Source: Gilliamella apis (lineage in GTDB: Bacteria > Pseudomonadota > Gammaproteobacteria > Enterobacterales > Orbaceae). Taken from it: a DNA stretch of 64,000 nucleotides. This document shows, piece after piece, positions 54,857 to 64,000 of this stretch. The notes beneath the pieces are model-generated. The model ran no database searches and was not told the DNA's origin. It worked only from the letters and a program-made list of their open reading frames with translations. The stretch's first letter is position 1; the number at the start of each line of letters is the position of its first letter. The stretch spans positions 1,426,001 to 1,490,000 of the forward strand of contig NZ_CP132381.1 in assembly GCF_030758615.1 (NCBI RefSeq). Direction: 5' to 3'. The translations under genes and the position numbers were made by a program.

Positions 54857-55294
54857 ATGATGAAAAAAGTTGTTAATTTGGCCGTGTTGCTTTCAAGCCT
54901 TTTTATGTTTACGACCGCAAATGCAGCTGAAGCTGATAAAACTACTGGAGTAAAGGTTACTAAAGCGTTAGCAGATAGCGCAAAACGTTCATTGTTAGGA
55001 GAAAAAGGTAAGTTTCCTATTCAAGTAGAGGCCGGTTATGAAGTCACCAATATTACCGCGAACCTTAATAATGTGGTTTTTGAATATAAGATGCCTTCAG
55101 ATAGCCAAAACACACCTTTAGATGATTTTATGGAAAATGTTAGATTAGGGCTTAATAGTCAATTTTGTGATAAATCTGATGTTGTGAATGTCCTAAAAAC
55201 TTATGACATTCGTTTTATTTTCCGTTTTCAATTCACTGATGAGCGTAATATTCCTACCACTTTATCAATCAAAGAAATCTGTGAGTTAGAATAG
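54857..55294 (+). CDS. small exported protein of unknown function
   Basis: A 145-residue protein with a clear signal peptide (KKVVNLAVLLSSLFMFTTAN, cleavage after ANA) and a hydrophilic mature part with two cysteines (QFCDKSD and KEICELE) that could form a disulphide in the periplasm. The C-terminal half (DIRFIFRFQFTDERNIPTTL) is beta-like. No family recognised. Two adjacent ATGs occur; the second (54860) has better spacing to AAGG. Confidence 0.7.
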   Translation: MMKKVVNLAVLLSSLFMFTTANAAEADKTTGVKVTKALADSAKRSLLGEKGKFPIQVEAGYEVTNITANLNNVVFEYKMPSDSQNTPLDDFMENVRLGLNSQFCDKSDVVNVLKTYDIRFIFRFQFTDERNIPTTLSIKEICELE

Positions 55295-55450
55295 GTAACT
55301 ATAAGATTATTCTTAATTTAGCGAATTTTAGTAATGAATCGAAACATTGAGATATTAATTTTGATTCATTACTAAGTTAATGGCTTAACTCAAATATTGG
55401 TCTTATTTTTCAACTATCTTCAACAAATAGTTTGCTTATATTGCAATTTA

Positions 55451-56845
55451 TCAAGAATTACTTGCTGTTAGCTGAGTCGTGTTATCTGATTGAAGTTTGT
55501 TTCTTAATAAGATTTTTTCCAAAATAGACGTATATAGTGGCATTCCTCCTAGCGCTTGGGCTATGAGTGTTGCACCTAAGCAAGTAATAATCATCGGTAA
55601 AATAAGCTGATAGTTATCTGACATTTCCATTACCAAGACAATCCCTGTGAGTGGCGCACGTACGGTTGCTGCAAATAATCCTCCCATTCCAATGATAGCG
55701 CAAGCACCAAGTTCAATATGATAATTGGGGTAAATTTGTTGTGCTATCACACCAAAAGCGATCCCAACCGTTGTCCCTAGGGCTAAAGTTGGGGCAAAAA
55801 TGCCACCTGGAGCGCCGGAACTAAAGCATAAAACGGTAGTGATAAAGCGCAAGCATAAAATCATTATCAAACTATTAATTGCATAATTACCTGCAACTGC
55901 ATTAGGAATAAAATCAAAACCGCTACCAGTTATTTCTGGAATGATAAAACTCATCACACCAAATAATCCTGCTAAGCAAAATCCAGTGATTACAAAGTAG
56001 TATTGATTAAATTGATAAAACTGTTTGAATCGCTCTTGTAAAGTTAATATGCATTTATTTGATAAAACACCAATAACGCCAAAAAAAGTCCCTAATAGGA
56101 GATATAACCATAAAGATTCAATAGGAACGGCATTAAAATGACCGATCTGAAAGACTGATTCCTGATTATATAAAAATTGATACATAATGCTGGCCATAAT
56201 AACGCCAACAAAAATCGCTTTTATTGAGGTCAAATTATAGCGAAATTGTGGGCGCATCTCTTCTATAATAAACAGTATTCCAGCTAACGGCGCGTTAAAA
56301 GCTGCAGTAATGCCAGCGGCGGCTCCCGTTGCTAAAAAAGTATGTCGATAAGCTTTATTTTTAACTTTAAGCAGATCGGAAACCATTGCACCAATATTAC
56401 CACCGAGTTGAACCGTAGGGCCTTCACGACCTAACACCATACCAGAGCCCAAAGCACCGATGCCACCAATAAATTTAACAGGTAGGACAGATCGCCAACG
56501 AACTGGACGTAAATCAAGTAATGCACCTTCAATTTCTGGTATACCTGAACCGCCAGATTCTGGTGCAAAACGTTTGACCAAATAGTAAGCTAACCCACCC
56601 ATTGTCCCAGTGATAGCAAAGATTAATAGATAATTAATTACTAGATTGTCGACCAGATTAAATAATAATGTTTTACGCAGTGAGATTACCCAATTCACCG
56701 CATATTGAAATAATACGCCAACAATACCAGTGATAGTGCCGATAACACCGGCAACTATTAGTACGATTAGTGGGGCTTTATCCTGAAAACTACGTATTTT
56801 ATGATAAAGTTGAATTCTTTTTTTGATAGCAGAATAACTAGGCAC
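55451..56845 (-). CDS. clcA: H+/Cl- exchange transporter ClcA
   Basis: A 464-residue CLC family antiporter (E. coli ClcA is 473). Signature motifs: ESGGSGIPEIEGALLDLRPV, MVLGREGPTVQLGGNIG with the gating glutamate, GITAAFNAPLAGILFIIEEM, and SSGAPGGIFAPTLALG. In enterics it exchanges two Cl- for one H+ and helps acid resistance. It is single, on the minus strand, 131 bp upstream of which ends the MATE gene. Confidence 0.95.
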   Translation of the reverse strand: MPSYSAIKKRIQLYHKIRSFQDKAPLIVLIVAGVIGTITGIVGVLFQYAVNWVISLRKTLLFNLVDNLVINYLLIFAITGTMGGLAYYLVKRFAPESGGSGIPEIEGALLDLRPVRWRSVLPVKFIGGIGALGSGMVLGREGPTVQLGGNIGAMVSDLLKVKNKAYRHTFLATGAAAGITAAFNAPLAGILFIIEEMRPQFRYNLTSIKAIFVGVIMASIMYQFLYNQESVFQIGHFNAVPIESLWLYLLLGTFFGVIGVLSNKCILTLQERFKQFYQFNQYYFVITGFCLAGLFGVMSFIIPEITGSGFDFIPNAVAGNYAINSLIMILCLRFITTVLCFSSGAPGGIFAPTLALGTTVGIAFGVIAQQIYPNYHIELGACAIIGMGGLFAATVRAPLTGIVLVMEMSDNYQLILPMIITCLGATLIAQALGGMPLYTSILEKILLRNKLQSDNTTQLTASNS

Positions 56846-56976
56846 AATATTGACTGTAATTAGAATAATGAAGGCAAATTCTACGCCTGTTTAATCGAAA
56901 AAGATAGTTTCAAATTTGCGCTAAAATCCTCACTAGTAGTAAGATTATTTAATCAAAAATCTGCGATAATTCGCCA

Positions 56977-58302
56977 TTAAGCAGTAATGTAGCTGCGCGA
57001 TTTTTTAATCCAAATAATTAAAAATATTGTTCGGCCAAAACTAAATAAACTGTAGGCCAGCCATAATCCATGATTTCCCCAAATTGGCACTGCAAAATAT
57101 TGTGCTATCAACCAAAGCAATAACGCTAATAACATTGAATCACGGATTGATGAAGTGTAACTAATACCTGAAAAAACACCATAATAGATCAATCCACCCG
57201 CGGCAACGATAGGGAATATAATTAACCATGATTGATATTGCAGAGTAAGATTTATAATTTCCGGTTGATTAGTAAGTAGCTTGATAATTGAGGCGTCAAA
57301 CGCTAACCAAATAGCAATTATTATAATTGGGCAAATAAAACAGGCTTGCAATGACCAGCGTAGAGTTTGGTTATAGAGATCCATATTTTGATTACCCTTC
57401 GCGCGACCACTAAATACACTTGATGCATTAGCAAAACCATCAAACAGATACGCCATCATGTAATGGATCTGGAATAAGACGGCATTAGCGGCCAATACTT
57501 CGGTATCGAATGTTGAGCCAATCGAAATAAAATGATTGGTGACGATTAATAAACAGATAGTCCTTATCATTAGATTGGTATTGACTAAAATGACTCCTTT
57601 TAAGGATTTCCATGACAAAATTGCTTTTAAGTCGGTTTTTTGATGGGTTTTAGGTAGATATCGATAGATGAACAAAATCCCGATTAAAGAACAACTTATT
57701 TGGGCGATTAAGGTTGCGAATGCGACGCCTTTGATGTCCCAACGAAACCACCAGACAAAAAGCATCGCCATTATAATATTAAGTACATTGATGAAAACTT
57801 GTAAAAATAATACTGCTTTTACTTTAGAGATACCCATTAACCAACCAACTAATACATAATTGATAAGTACAAAAGGTGCCCCCCAAATTAACACGGAAAA
57901 ATAGCTATCAGCATAGTGTTGAACTTCTTGATTAGGCTTGATGATCTGCATTGAAGCAGAAAAAATGAACTTTTGAAAAATAATAAATACCAAACCTAAA
58001 AAAATCGCAATAAACAGGGGGCGAATAAGCGAAGATTTTAGTAACAATATGTTATCCAAGGCTTGGGCTGCGAAACCTGTGGTACTGACTCTTAAAAAAC
58101 CAAATAACCAGTAAATGGTATTGAATATTACTGTTCCTATGGCAATGCCAGCAATAAAAGCTGGATTAGGTAAATGACCAACTAAAGCGGTATCAACTAC
58201 GCCAAGTAGGGGGGTGGTAATAGTAGACAGTACAAAGGGGATCACCAATTTAAGATAATCGCTAAACTGATATTGTTGATTTGATGTTGATGAGTTTGCC
58301 AT
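56977..58302 (-). CDS. MATE-family efflux protein (DinF-like) at the end of the nik operon
   Basis: A 441-residue protein with 12 membrane segments of the MATE/DinF branch: YLKLVIPFVLSTITTPLLGV, DTALVGHLPNPAFIAGIAIG, GYGANDIAL-type loop replaced by GFAAQALDN, and VNTNLMIRTICLLIV in the second half. The start is 3 nt after nikE, on the same strand, so it is almost certainly translated from the same mRNA. MATE proteins export drugs or metabolites; linkage to a Fur-box-controlled importer suggests a role in metal or metallophore traffic (inference). Confidence 0.87.
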   Translation of the reverse strand: MANSSTSNQQYQFSDYLKLVIPFVLSTITTPLLGVVDTALVGHLPNPAFIAGIAIGTVIFNTIYWLFGFLRVSTTGFAAQALDNILLLKSSLIRPLFIAIFLGLVFIIFQKFIFSASMQIIKPNQEVQHYADSYFSVLIWGAPFVLINYVLVGWLMGISKVKAVLFLQVFINVLNIIMAMLFVWWFRWDIKGVAFATLIAQISCSLIGILFIYRYLPKTHQKTDLKAILSWKSLKGVILVNTNLMIRTICLLIVTNHFISIGSTFDTEVLAANAVLFQIHYMMAYLFDGFANASSVFSGRAKGNQNMDLYNQTLRWSLQACFICPIIIIAIWLAFDASIIKLLTNQPEIINLTLQYQSWLIIFPIVAAGGLIYYGVFSGISYTSSIRDSMLLALLLWLIAQYFAVPIWGNHGLWLAYSLFSFGRTIFLIIWIKKSRSYITA

Positions 58303-58305
58303 TTT

Positions 58306-59085
58306 TTAAAAACCTAAAACTGATTCGAGAAGTTGGATAGAGTAAGGGTTTTTGACTTGATTAAGTTTATCTATACTATCAATATATTCAATGATCTCAC
58401 CTTTATAAAAAAATGCCACTTTGTTACAAAGATAAGTAATGGTGGTTAGGTCATGGGTGATAAAAATACTGGTAAGATTGAGTTGCTTTTGTAAATCGGC
58501 AAGTAGTGACAATATTTGGGTTTGTACTGAGATATCTAATGAACTCACAGCTTCATCAAATAAGATAAATTGCGGAGAGCAGGCAATTGCTCTGGCAATG
58601 CAAACACGCTGTAATTGACCACCACTCATTTGGTGAGCAAAACGATGATAAAAAGAGCTATCTAAACCGACTTGTTCTAATAAAGCGTTAATACGCAGCT
58701 TACGGTCATCTTTGGCTAGTTTTTCATAGATATCAATTGGTTCAGCAATGATTTGGGATGCAGTAAAATACGGATTGACCGAGGCATTATAATCTTGAAA
58801 TACCGCACTGATAGCTTTACGCATTGTTGACTTTTTCCACGCCCGTTTAGCTATATCTTGGCCATTAAAATAGATATTACCACTATCAGGTTTTTCTAAA
58901 CCTAAAATCAGTTTACCTAAGGTACTTTTGCCACTACCACTTTCGCCAACAATGCCAAGACATTCACCTTGTTTTAGCTCGAATGAAACGCCATTGATAA
59001 CGGTATTTTTTGTTCGGCTAAATAGATTCTGATTCGGCTGCAAAAAAGACTTTTTTACATTTTCAACGTGTAATAACGGTGGCAT
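58306..59085 (-). CDS. nikE: Nik/Opp-type ABC transporter ATPase 2
   Basis: A 259-residue ABC ATPase. Walker A GIVGESGSGKSTLGKLI (near residue 43), signature HQMSGGQLQRVCIARA, Walker B FILFDEAVSSLD. It pairs with the upstream ATPase NikD, whose gene overlaps by one base (TAATG). The pair powers the NikB/NikC channel. E. coli NikE is 268 residues. Confidence 0.85.
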   Translation of the reverse strand: MPPLLHVENVKKSFLQPNQNLFSRTKNTVINGVSFELKQGECLGIVGESGSGKSTLGKLILGLEKPDSGNIYFNGQDIAKRAWKKSTMRKAISAVFQDYNASVNPYFTASQIIAEPIDIYEKLAKDDRKLRINALLEQVGLDSSFYHRFAHQMSGGQLQRVCIARAIACSPQFILFDEAVSSLDISVQTQILSLLADLQKQLNLTSIFITHDLTTITYLCNKVAFFYKGEIIEYIDSIDKLNQVKNPYSIQLLESVLGF

Positions 59086-59951
59086 TAAGTTGTCTCCGTA
59101 ATCAAATTTGGATTATTGAAACCAATAATAGCATTGAACTTATTTAATAACTGTTTACGTGTATCTATCAAGTAACGCGTATAGTCATGTTGAGGATGGT
59201 AAAAAATTTGTTCACGACTACCCGTTTCCACAATCTTTCCTTTATTCATCACAATAATATCATCAGCAATATGATGAATCACACCTAAATCATGAGAAAT
59301 AAAAATCACGGTTGTTTTCGAGTTCTGTTTTATCTCGGTAAACATTTTTAAAATATGAAATTGGCTAATTGAATCGAGTGCTGTAGTAGGTTCATCAGCA
59401 ATGATGAGTTCAGGTTCAAGCATCAATGCCAAACCAATCATTACTCTCTGTAACATGCCACCACTTAATTGATGAGGATATTTTCTATAGATCTCTTGTG
59501 GATTATTAAGGCCAATATTTTCAATCATTTCTAACGCTTTTGTCATGGCTTGCTTTTTGCTAATAACTTGATGCGCTTGTAGTGTTTCAACCACTTGCTT
59601 GCCAATACAATATAACGGATCGAAGGCACTCATAGGATGTTGTAGTATTATCGAAATTACCTTACCACGTATCTGCTTTAAGGTCTGTTTATTCTGTTGT
59701 AATAGATCACCATTATTAGCTAAGGTTAGTTTAGCTTGGTGTGACTTAAATAATATTTGACCTGACACATTAAAATAGGGCTCTAATAATCCGATAATGG
59801 CTTTACATGTTAAACTTTTGCCACTGCCACTTTCACCAACGATACCTAAACATGAATGACGATTAATTTTAAATGAGACATCATCTAATAGCTTGTTACC
59901 ATTGTCGAGGGTAACCGTAAGTTTATTCACTTCTAATAGCGAGCTACTCAT
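59085..59951 (-). CDS. nikD: Nik/Opp-type ABC transporter ATPase 1
   Basis: A 288-residue ABC ATPase with Walker A GIVGESGSGKSLTCKA, signature HQLSGGMLQRVMIGLA, Walker B LIIADEPTTALD and the switch histidine in FISHDLG. About 30 residues longer than E. coli NikD, with an extra C-terminal piece (YLIDTRKQLLNKFNAIIGFN). It overlaps nikC by 8 nt and nikE by 1 nt. Confidence 0.85.
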   Translation of the reverse strand: MSSSLLEVNKLTVTLDNGNKLLDDVSFKINRHSCLGIVGESGSGKSLTCKAIIGLLEPYFNVSGQILFKSHQAKLTLANNGDLLQQNKQTLKQIRGKVISIILQHPMSAFDPLYCIGKQVVETLQAHQVISKKQAMTKALEMIENIGLNNPQEIYRKYPHQLSGGMLQRVMIGLALMLEPELIIADEPTTALDSISQFHILKMFTEIKQNSKTTVIFISHDLGVIHHIADDIIVMNKGKIVETGSREQIFYHPQHDYTRYLIDTRKQLLNKFNAIIGFNNPNLITETT

Positions 59952-60777
59952 GCTTTTTGTCCTTTGGATCTAAAATATCTCTTAAACAATCACCTAACAT
60001 ATTAAATGCTGCAACGACAATTAAAATTGCGATACCAGGATAGACCATCTGCATCGGATGTTGAGTCATGACATTTTTCGCTTCGCTTAACATTAACCCC
60101 CACTCGGCAGTAGGTGCTTGAACACCTAATCCAATAAAGGATAGTGCTGAGATATTTAAAATAACCCAACCTGTATCTAAGGTTGCTAATACCACCAGCT
60201 CTGACATAACATTAGGTAATAAATGACGGCAAATAATAAACGAATGTGGTGCGCCAATTGCGCGTGAAAAAAGAATATAATTTTTTCGGCTATATTTAAT
60301 GACTGAACTACGAATCATGCGGCTATACCATGCCCATTTAACCACAATATTGGCTATAATGACGTTTTCAATACCTACGCCTAATACACCAACAATCGCT
60401 AAAATCATTACTTGGCTAGGAAATGACAGCATAATATCACAAAGGCGCATAATGCATTCATCAAGTTTGCCTCGTTGATAACCTGAGATAAGGCCGATTA
60501 GACTACCAACTACGATAGTGATGATCATGGTCAGTAAGGATAAAAACAGGGTAGAGCGGATACCATAAAGCAAACGCGATAAAATATCGCGACCAAGATG
60601 ATCACAACCAAGCCAATGTTGGCTAGACATGGCGGCATATTTACGCACTATACGAACTTTATTGGGATCATACGGTGCGATATAAGGTGCTAAAATACCT
60701 AATATAACGATTGTGGTGATGATGATTAAACAGATTAAAACTGTTTTATTGTTAATCAGTTGTTTAGTTATATTCAT
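59944..60777 (-). CDS. nikC: Nik/Opp-type ABC permease 2
   Basis: A 277-residue inner-membrane permease, the same length as E. coli NikC. It has an N-terminal OppC_N segment (TVLICLIIITTIVILGILAP), DPNKVRIVRKYAAMSSQHWLG, DHLGRDILSRLLYGIRSTL, and the EAA loop RAIGAPHSFIICRHLLPNVM near residue 190. It overlaps nikB by 4 nt (ATGA-type) and nikD by 8 nt, indicating tight coupling. Confidence 0.87.
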   Translation of the reverse strand: MNITKQLINNKTVLICLIIITTIVILGILAPYIAPYDPNKVRIVRKYAAMSSQHWLGCDHLGRDILSRLLYGIRSTLFLSLLTMIITIVVGSLIGLISGYQRGKLDECIMRLCDIMLSFPSQVMILAIVGVLGVGIENVIIANIVVKWAWYSRMIRSSVIKYSRKNYILFSRAIGAPHSFIICRHLLPNVMSELVVLATLDTGWVILNISALSFIGLGVQAPTAEWGLMLSEAKNVMTQHPMQMVYPGIAILIVVAAFNMLGDCLRDILDPKDKKHE

Positions 60778-61718
60778 ACGGTACCACCATTATCTCGTAA
60801 TCGTGGATCTAACCATTGATGAATGATATCAACAATAAAATTACAAACTACAAATAGAATAGCCATGATAAGAATATAAGCTTGAATGACCGGATAATCA
60901 CGGTTCATGATAGCCGCGATACATAAACGACCAAGTCCTGGCCACGAAAAGATATATTCGACGACAAAAGATCCAGCTATTAATTGCGGAATAGTCATAC
61001 CTAAAGCCGTGATAGTAGTATGTAGAGAATTAACTAACACATGTTTAACAATTATCGTTGTTTCTTTTAAACCACGGCTACGAGCATAAAATACCGAATA
61101 ATTATGCATATTTTCCAACATGTTATTACGGATAAAACGAATATAAGTTGAGATATAGACAAACGATAAGGTTAAGGTAGGTAAAATGAGATTTTGCCAT
61201 GTTCCGTAACCGTTGGTTGGCAGTAAATCTAAATAATTGGCAAACAGCCAAATAAATAGCAAACCTAACCAATAACTAGGCATTGCAGTACCTAGAAAGA
61301 TAATAATACGAACAATATGATCGAATGCTGAATTGGCAAAGATGGCACATAAAACACCTAAAATTAAACTGATGATAAGTGTAAATGCAAATGCCGACAT
61401 TGCTAAAATTAATGTCGGAATTAAACTGCGGATCATCTCATCCCAAACTAGTCTATCTCGATGAATAAATGAACGACCAAAATCAAGATGTAAAACATCA
61501 TATAGCCAAATAAAATAGCGTTCTAAAAAAGGTTTATTCAATCCCAATTCTTGACGCATACTTTCAATAGCATCTGGTGTTGGCATGATTTCGTTTAAGC
61601 GTAATGCAACTTCAGCAGGATCGGAGGGGGCTAAATTAATAAGAAAAAAAGCGATAAAAGAGATACCGAATAATATCGGTATCATCATGGTTAAACGTTT
61701 AATAATATAATTTAACAT
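60774..61718 (-). CDS. nikB: Nik/Opp-type ABC permease 1
   Basis: A 314-residue permease, the same length as E. coli NikB. Six membrane segments; the N-terminus MLNYIIKRLTMMIPILFGIS and the EAA loop ARSRGLKETTIIVKHVLVNS near residue 205 are typical of the DppB/NikB family. Forms the channel with NikC. It starts 23 nt after nikA. Confidence 0.87.
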   Translation of the reverse strand: MLNYIIKRLTMMIPILFGISFIAFFLINLAPSDPAEVALRLNEIMPTPDAIESMRQELGLNKPFLERYFIWLYDVLHLDFGRSFIHRDRLVWDEMIRSLIPTLILAMSAFAFTLIISLILGVLCAIFANSAFDHIVRIIIFLGTAMPSYWLGLLFIWLFANYLDLLPTNGYGTWQNLILPTLTLSFVYISTYIRFIRNNMLENMHNYSVFYARSRGLKETTIIVKHVLVNSLHTTITALGMTIPQLIAGSFVVEYIFSWPGLGRLCIAAIMNRDYPVIQAYILIMAILFVVCNFIVDIIHQWLDPRLRDNGGTV

Positions 61719-61741
61719 TATTCGTCAATAATATTAGTTTA

Positions 61742-63307
61742 TTAAAAATGCATTTTCTCAAATGGAATATCAAATTGAGAAGGAGCGAATTCAATTCCTT
61801 TTAATGATTTAACTGCAATAGCACGATTACGTTCATAAGTTAATGGGATATAAACGGCCTGATTGTGCAGCGTTTCTAGTACATAACGGAATAGATCTTG
61901 CCGCTCTTTTTCAGCAGTTGAAATTAATGCTTTACTAATACTCTCATCAATTTGTGGCTTTTCTTTCAAGCCTTGTTGCGCCATATAATCACCATAAACC
62001 GGTAATTTCATTCCCGATAAAAATGATTGCGGATCATATGGTGTTCCCCATGAAATATCGAATACCATATCAAAATCACCCGCTTTTTGGCGATCACGAT
62101 AACCTTGCTCTTCTTCACCATGGATATTAAGCTTTAATCCCACTTGCTCAAATTCGTCTTGCATATATTGTGCAATGGTTTTTTGAGAGGCAGTATTACT
62201 ATCATAATAAAGAGTGATCTCAAACGGTTTACCCTCTTTTTGGCGATAATCTTCACCTTTAACTTTTAGCCAACCAGCTTTATCAAGTAGTGTTTCAGCT
62301 AATTTTGTATCGTAGACATAAGGTTTTAAACCAATGTTGGCATAAGGAATATTGGTTGCCATCAATGTATCCGCTGGTGCTTCGCTATTATTAAAAATAC
62401 CTTCTGAGATATCTTTCTTATTGATAATATGTTCGATAGCTTGGCGGACATTAACATCACTCAATTGGCTTTTTGTCGTATTCATTAAAACAATTCGACT
62501 GGAAACCGGTTTAGACATTAAGGTTTGAAACTTATCCATGCTAGAAAAACGCTCAAATGAATCCGCATCAACCATATTTTTACCATAAATCAAATCTATT
62601 TCCCCTTTTTCAAGGGCCATTAGCCGACTTTGATTATCTGCGATTACTTTCATAGTCACTTTTTTCAGTAACGGTTTAGTACCCCAATAAGTTGGATTGG
62701 CATTAAATACTGCATACTGATCTTTCTTATGATCACCTAAAACATATGGGCCGGTACCAATATAAGATTTCACGCCATTTTTAGTTTCACCATCAATCAT
62801 AGAATTTGGGGAAATAAATCGCATAGGGCGAGTGACGGCAATTTCAATCATGAAAGGGTAGTAAGGCTCAGAAAGATTAACCTCAAGAGTATAATCATCG
62901 ACTGCTTTGACTTCGGTTATTAAACGCACCATTTCTAACCAAGTATGACGAACTTTGTTGGATAACACGGCATCCCAATTCAGTTTGGCACTGTGCGCAT
63001 CAAATTTTGCTCCATCACTAAATGTGACGTCTTTTCTTAATTTAAAGGTGTAAGTTTTACCTTCGTTAGTAATAGTCCAGCTTTCTGCCAACCATGGAGA
63101 AAAAGTGCCATCTTCATTATAGTGAACTAATGATTCATACAACATATTTTGCGCCCACATTTCACCTGAATATAAATGTGGATTTAAATCACGAATATCA
63201 CGAAAGTTTGCGAAAGTAATATCATCTTTGGCTAAACAATTTAAACTAAAGCAACTTAACATTAAGAAGATAAATAATTTTTTTAAATGAGGGAAGTTAA
63301 AAGACAT
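61742..63307 (-). CDS. nikA: Nik/Cnt-type periplasmic metal-chelate binding protein
   Basis: A 521-residue SBP_bac_5 protein with a signal peptide (FIFLMLSCFSLNCLA) and close similarity along its length to E. coli NikA (524): DLNPHLYSGEMWAQNMLYES, RPMRFISP, IGTGPYVLG, YGKNMVDAD, SWGTPYDPQSFLSGMKLP. The Arg in RPMRF that contacts the nickel chelate in NikA is kept. The NikA segment PYDPHAF, whose His is reported to coordinate nickel, reads PYDPQSF here, so the ligand may differ (other metal chelate or metallophore). First gene of the operon under a Fur box. Confidence 0.83.
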   Translation of the reverse strand: MSFNFPHLKKLFIFLMLSCFSLNCLAKDDITFANFRDIRDLNPHLYSGEMWAQNMLYESLVHYNEDGTFSPWLAESWTITNEGKTYTFKLRKDVTFSDGAKFDAHSAKLNWDAVLSNKVRHTWLEMVRLITEVKAVDDYTLEVNLSEPYYPFMIEIAVTRPMRFISPNSMIDGETKNGVKSYIGTGPYVLGDHKKDQYAVFNANPTYWGTKPLLKKVTMKVIADNQSRLMALEKGEIDLIYGKNMVDADSFERFSSMDKFQTLMSKPVSSRIVLMNTTKSQLSDVNVRQAIEHIINKKDISEGIFNNSEAPADTLMATNIPYANIGLKPYVYDTKLAETLLDKAGWLKVKGEDYRQKEGKPFEITLYYDSNTASQKTIAQYMQDEFEQVGLKLNIHGEEEQGYRDRQKAGDFDMVFDISWGTPYDPQSFLSGMKLPVYGDYMAQQGLKEKPQIDESISKALISTAEKERQDLFRYVLETLHNQAVYIPLTYERNRAIAVKSLKGIEFAPSQFDIPFEKMHF

Positions 63308-63357
63308 ATCTATTCCATGAAATAATTATGTTTTGGGCTTGCAACAATACAATAAAT

Positions 63358-63376
63358 GATAATGATAATCAATATC
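63358..63376. promoter_or_regulatory. Fur box over the nik operon promoter
   Basis: GATAATGATAATCAATATC matches the 19-bp Fur consensus GATAATGATAATCATTATC at 17 positions. On the minus strand it overlaps a plausible promoter (TTGATT, 17-bp spacer, TATTGT), so iron-dependent repression of nikABCDE-MATE is expected. Confidence 0.75.
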
Positions 63377-63585
63377 ATTTTTCCAATCTACCTAAATAAT
63401 GAGCAATATATTATGAACATATTTTAAGCGATTAATAACTCTATACTTTATAAGGTTATTCCCTAAAATAGTAACATATATTACATAACTAGCAATGAAA
63501 AGATAAAATAATCAGACAATTATTATTAAATTGCTTTATAATGTTGTTGATTATTTATTTTTTTCGATTATTTAGGAATCATTAC

Positions 63586-64000
63586 ATGTCATTTGACTCT
63601 CTTGGCTTAGATGCCAAGATATTAAAAGCTATTGAAGAGCAACACTATACCGATCCCACTCCTATCCAACAACAAGCTATTCCCGTAATACTGTCAGGTA
63701 AAGATTTAATGGCTAGTGCCCAAACCGGTACCGGTAAAACTGCTGGTTTTGGTTTACCCATATTGCAAAAATTGCATCAAATGCATTTAAAAAATTCACC
63801 TAACTCAGAACCGAAAAAAGGTAAACGTCCTTTATATGCATTAATTTTAGCTCCAACACGTGAGCTAGCAGCGCAAATCGGTGAAAATATTCGTGATTAT
63901 AGTCGATATTTATCTATTCGTTCATTAGTGGTATTTGGTGGTGTTAGTATCAATCCACAAATGATGAAACTTCGCGGTGGGGTGGATATTTTAATTGCCA
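63586..64000 (+). CDS. rhlE: DEAD-box RNA helicase, RhlE-like, N-terminal part (cut by window edge)
   Basis: 138 codons are present. The protein starts [20 protein letters not shown], the Q-motif is [13 protein letters not shown], motif I is [10 protein letters not shown], and motif Ia [35 protein letters not shown] follows. The N-terminus and GGVSINPQ loop fit RhlE rather than SrmB or DeaD. RhlE acts in ribosome assembly and RNA turnover. SD AGGA is 8 nt upstream of the ATG. The DEAD motif lies outside the window. Confidence 0.87.
   Translation, partial: MSFDSLGLDAKILKAIEEQHYTDPTPIQQQAIPVILSGKDLMASAQTGTGKTAGFGLPILQKLHQMHLKNSPNSEPKKGKRPLYALILAPTRELAAQIGENIRDYSRYLSIRSLVVFGGVSINPQMMKLRGGVDILIA

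Noticed and set aside
1..64000. CRISPR array or restriction-modification, toxin-antitoxin or retron defence genes
   Set aside because: No regularly spaced repeats with unique spacers and no Cas, methylase, reverse transcriptase or recognisable toxin-antitoxin pair were seen.

Overview
The window looks like chromosome from an AT-rich gammaproteobacterium. Housekeeping proteins (TrhP, FrsA, Gpt, ArgH, SerC, ClcA, YjeI) read like enterobacterial orthologues, while ArgG is the Vibrio/Pseudomonas-type enzyme. The low GC and gene content suggest Orbaceae (Gilliamella-like gut symbionts); this placement is inference from remembered family sequences, not a search.

Layout. 1-16.8 kb is a metabolic backbone: a glycerate kinase/GntP-type permease operon under a perfect CRP-like site; trhP; proA and proB separated by about 1 kb of foreign-looking DNA; frsA and gpt; pepD; argC-argB-argG-argH with a double ARG box upstream of argC; serC; and a YjeI-type lipoprotein. 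A tRNA-Ile2(CAU) gene at 16990-17066 is the attachment site of a lambdoid prophage (17019-40970), bounded by a 40-bp, two-mismatch copy of the tRNA 3' part at 40931-40970.

The prophage has CI/Cro with three 16-bp operators at OR and two at a separate OL, an O-like replication gene, several genes under 60 codons, a Q-like antiterminator followed by a pR'-tR'-like promoter/terminator pair, a holin-endolysin-Rz/Rz1 cassette, and a complete lambda-type tail module (tail terminator, tube, frameshifted G/GT chaperone, tape measure, M, L, K, I, J, tail fibre, Tfa). No terminase, portal or capsid genes are present; a 35-codon stub of a head-tail protein remains. The integrase lacks the arm-binding domain. 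The prophage is therefore probably defective for packaging but could still make tail structures. The fibre gene carries a second 3' end in reverse orientation, flanked by exact 34-bp inverted repeats, which predicts a switchable receptor-binding tip.

41-48.7 kb is a second accessory block: an MFS efflux pump next to a MerR pseudogene, and a CRP-site-controlled GH38 alpha-mannosidase/GPH symporter operon. It ends near another degenerate tRNA-like fragment. 49-55.3 kb carries a periplasmic asparaginase, two tandem membrane paralogues, a zinc-ribbon protein, a secreted clan-D-like glycosidase and a small exported protein. 55.4-63.3 kb carries clcA and a five-gene Nik/Cnt-type ABC importer operon ending in a MATE transporter, with a Fur box over its promoter. 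The window ends inside a DEAD-box helicase (RhlE-like).
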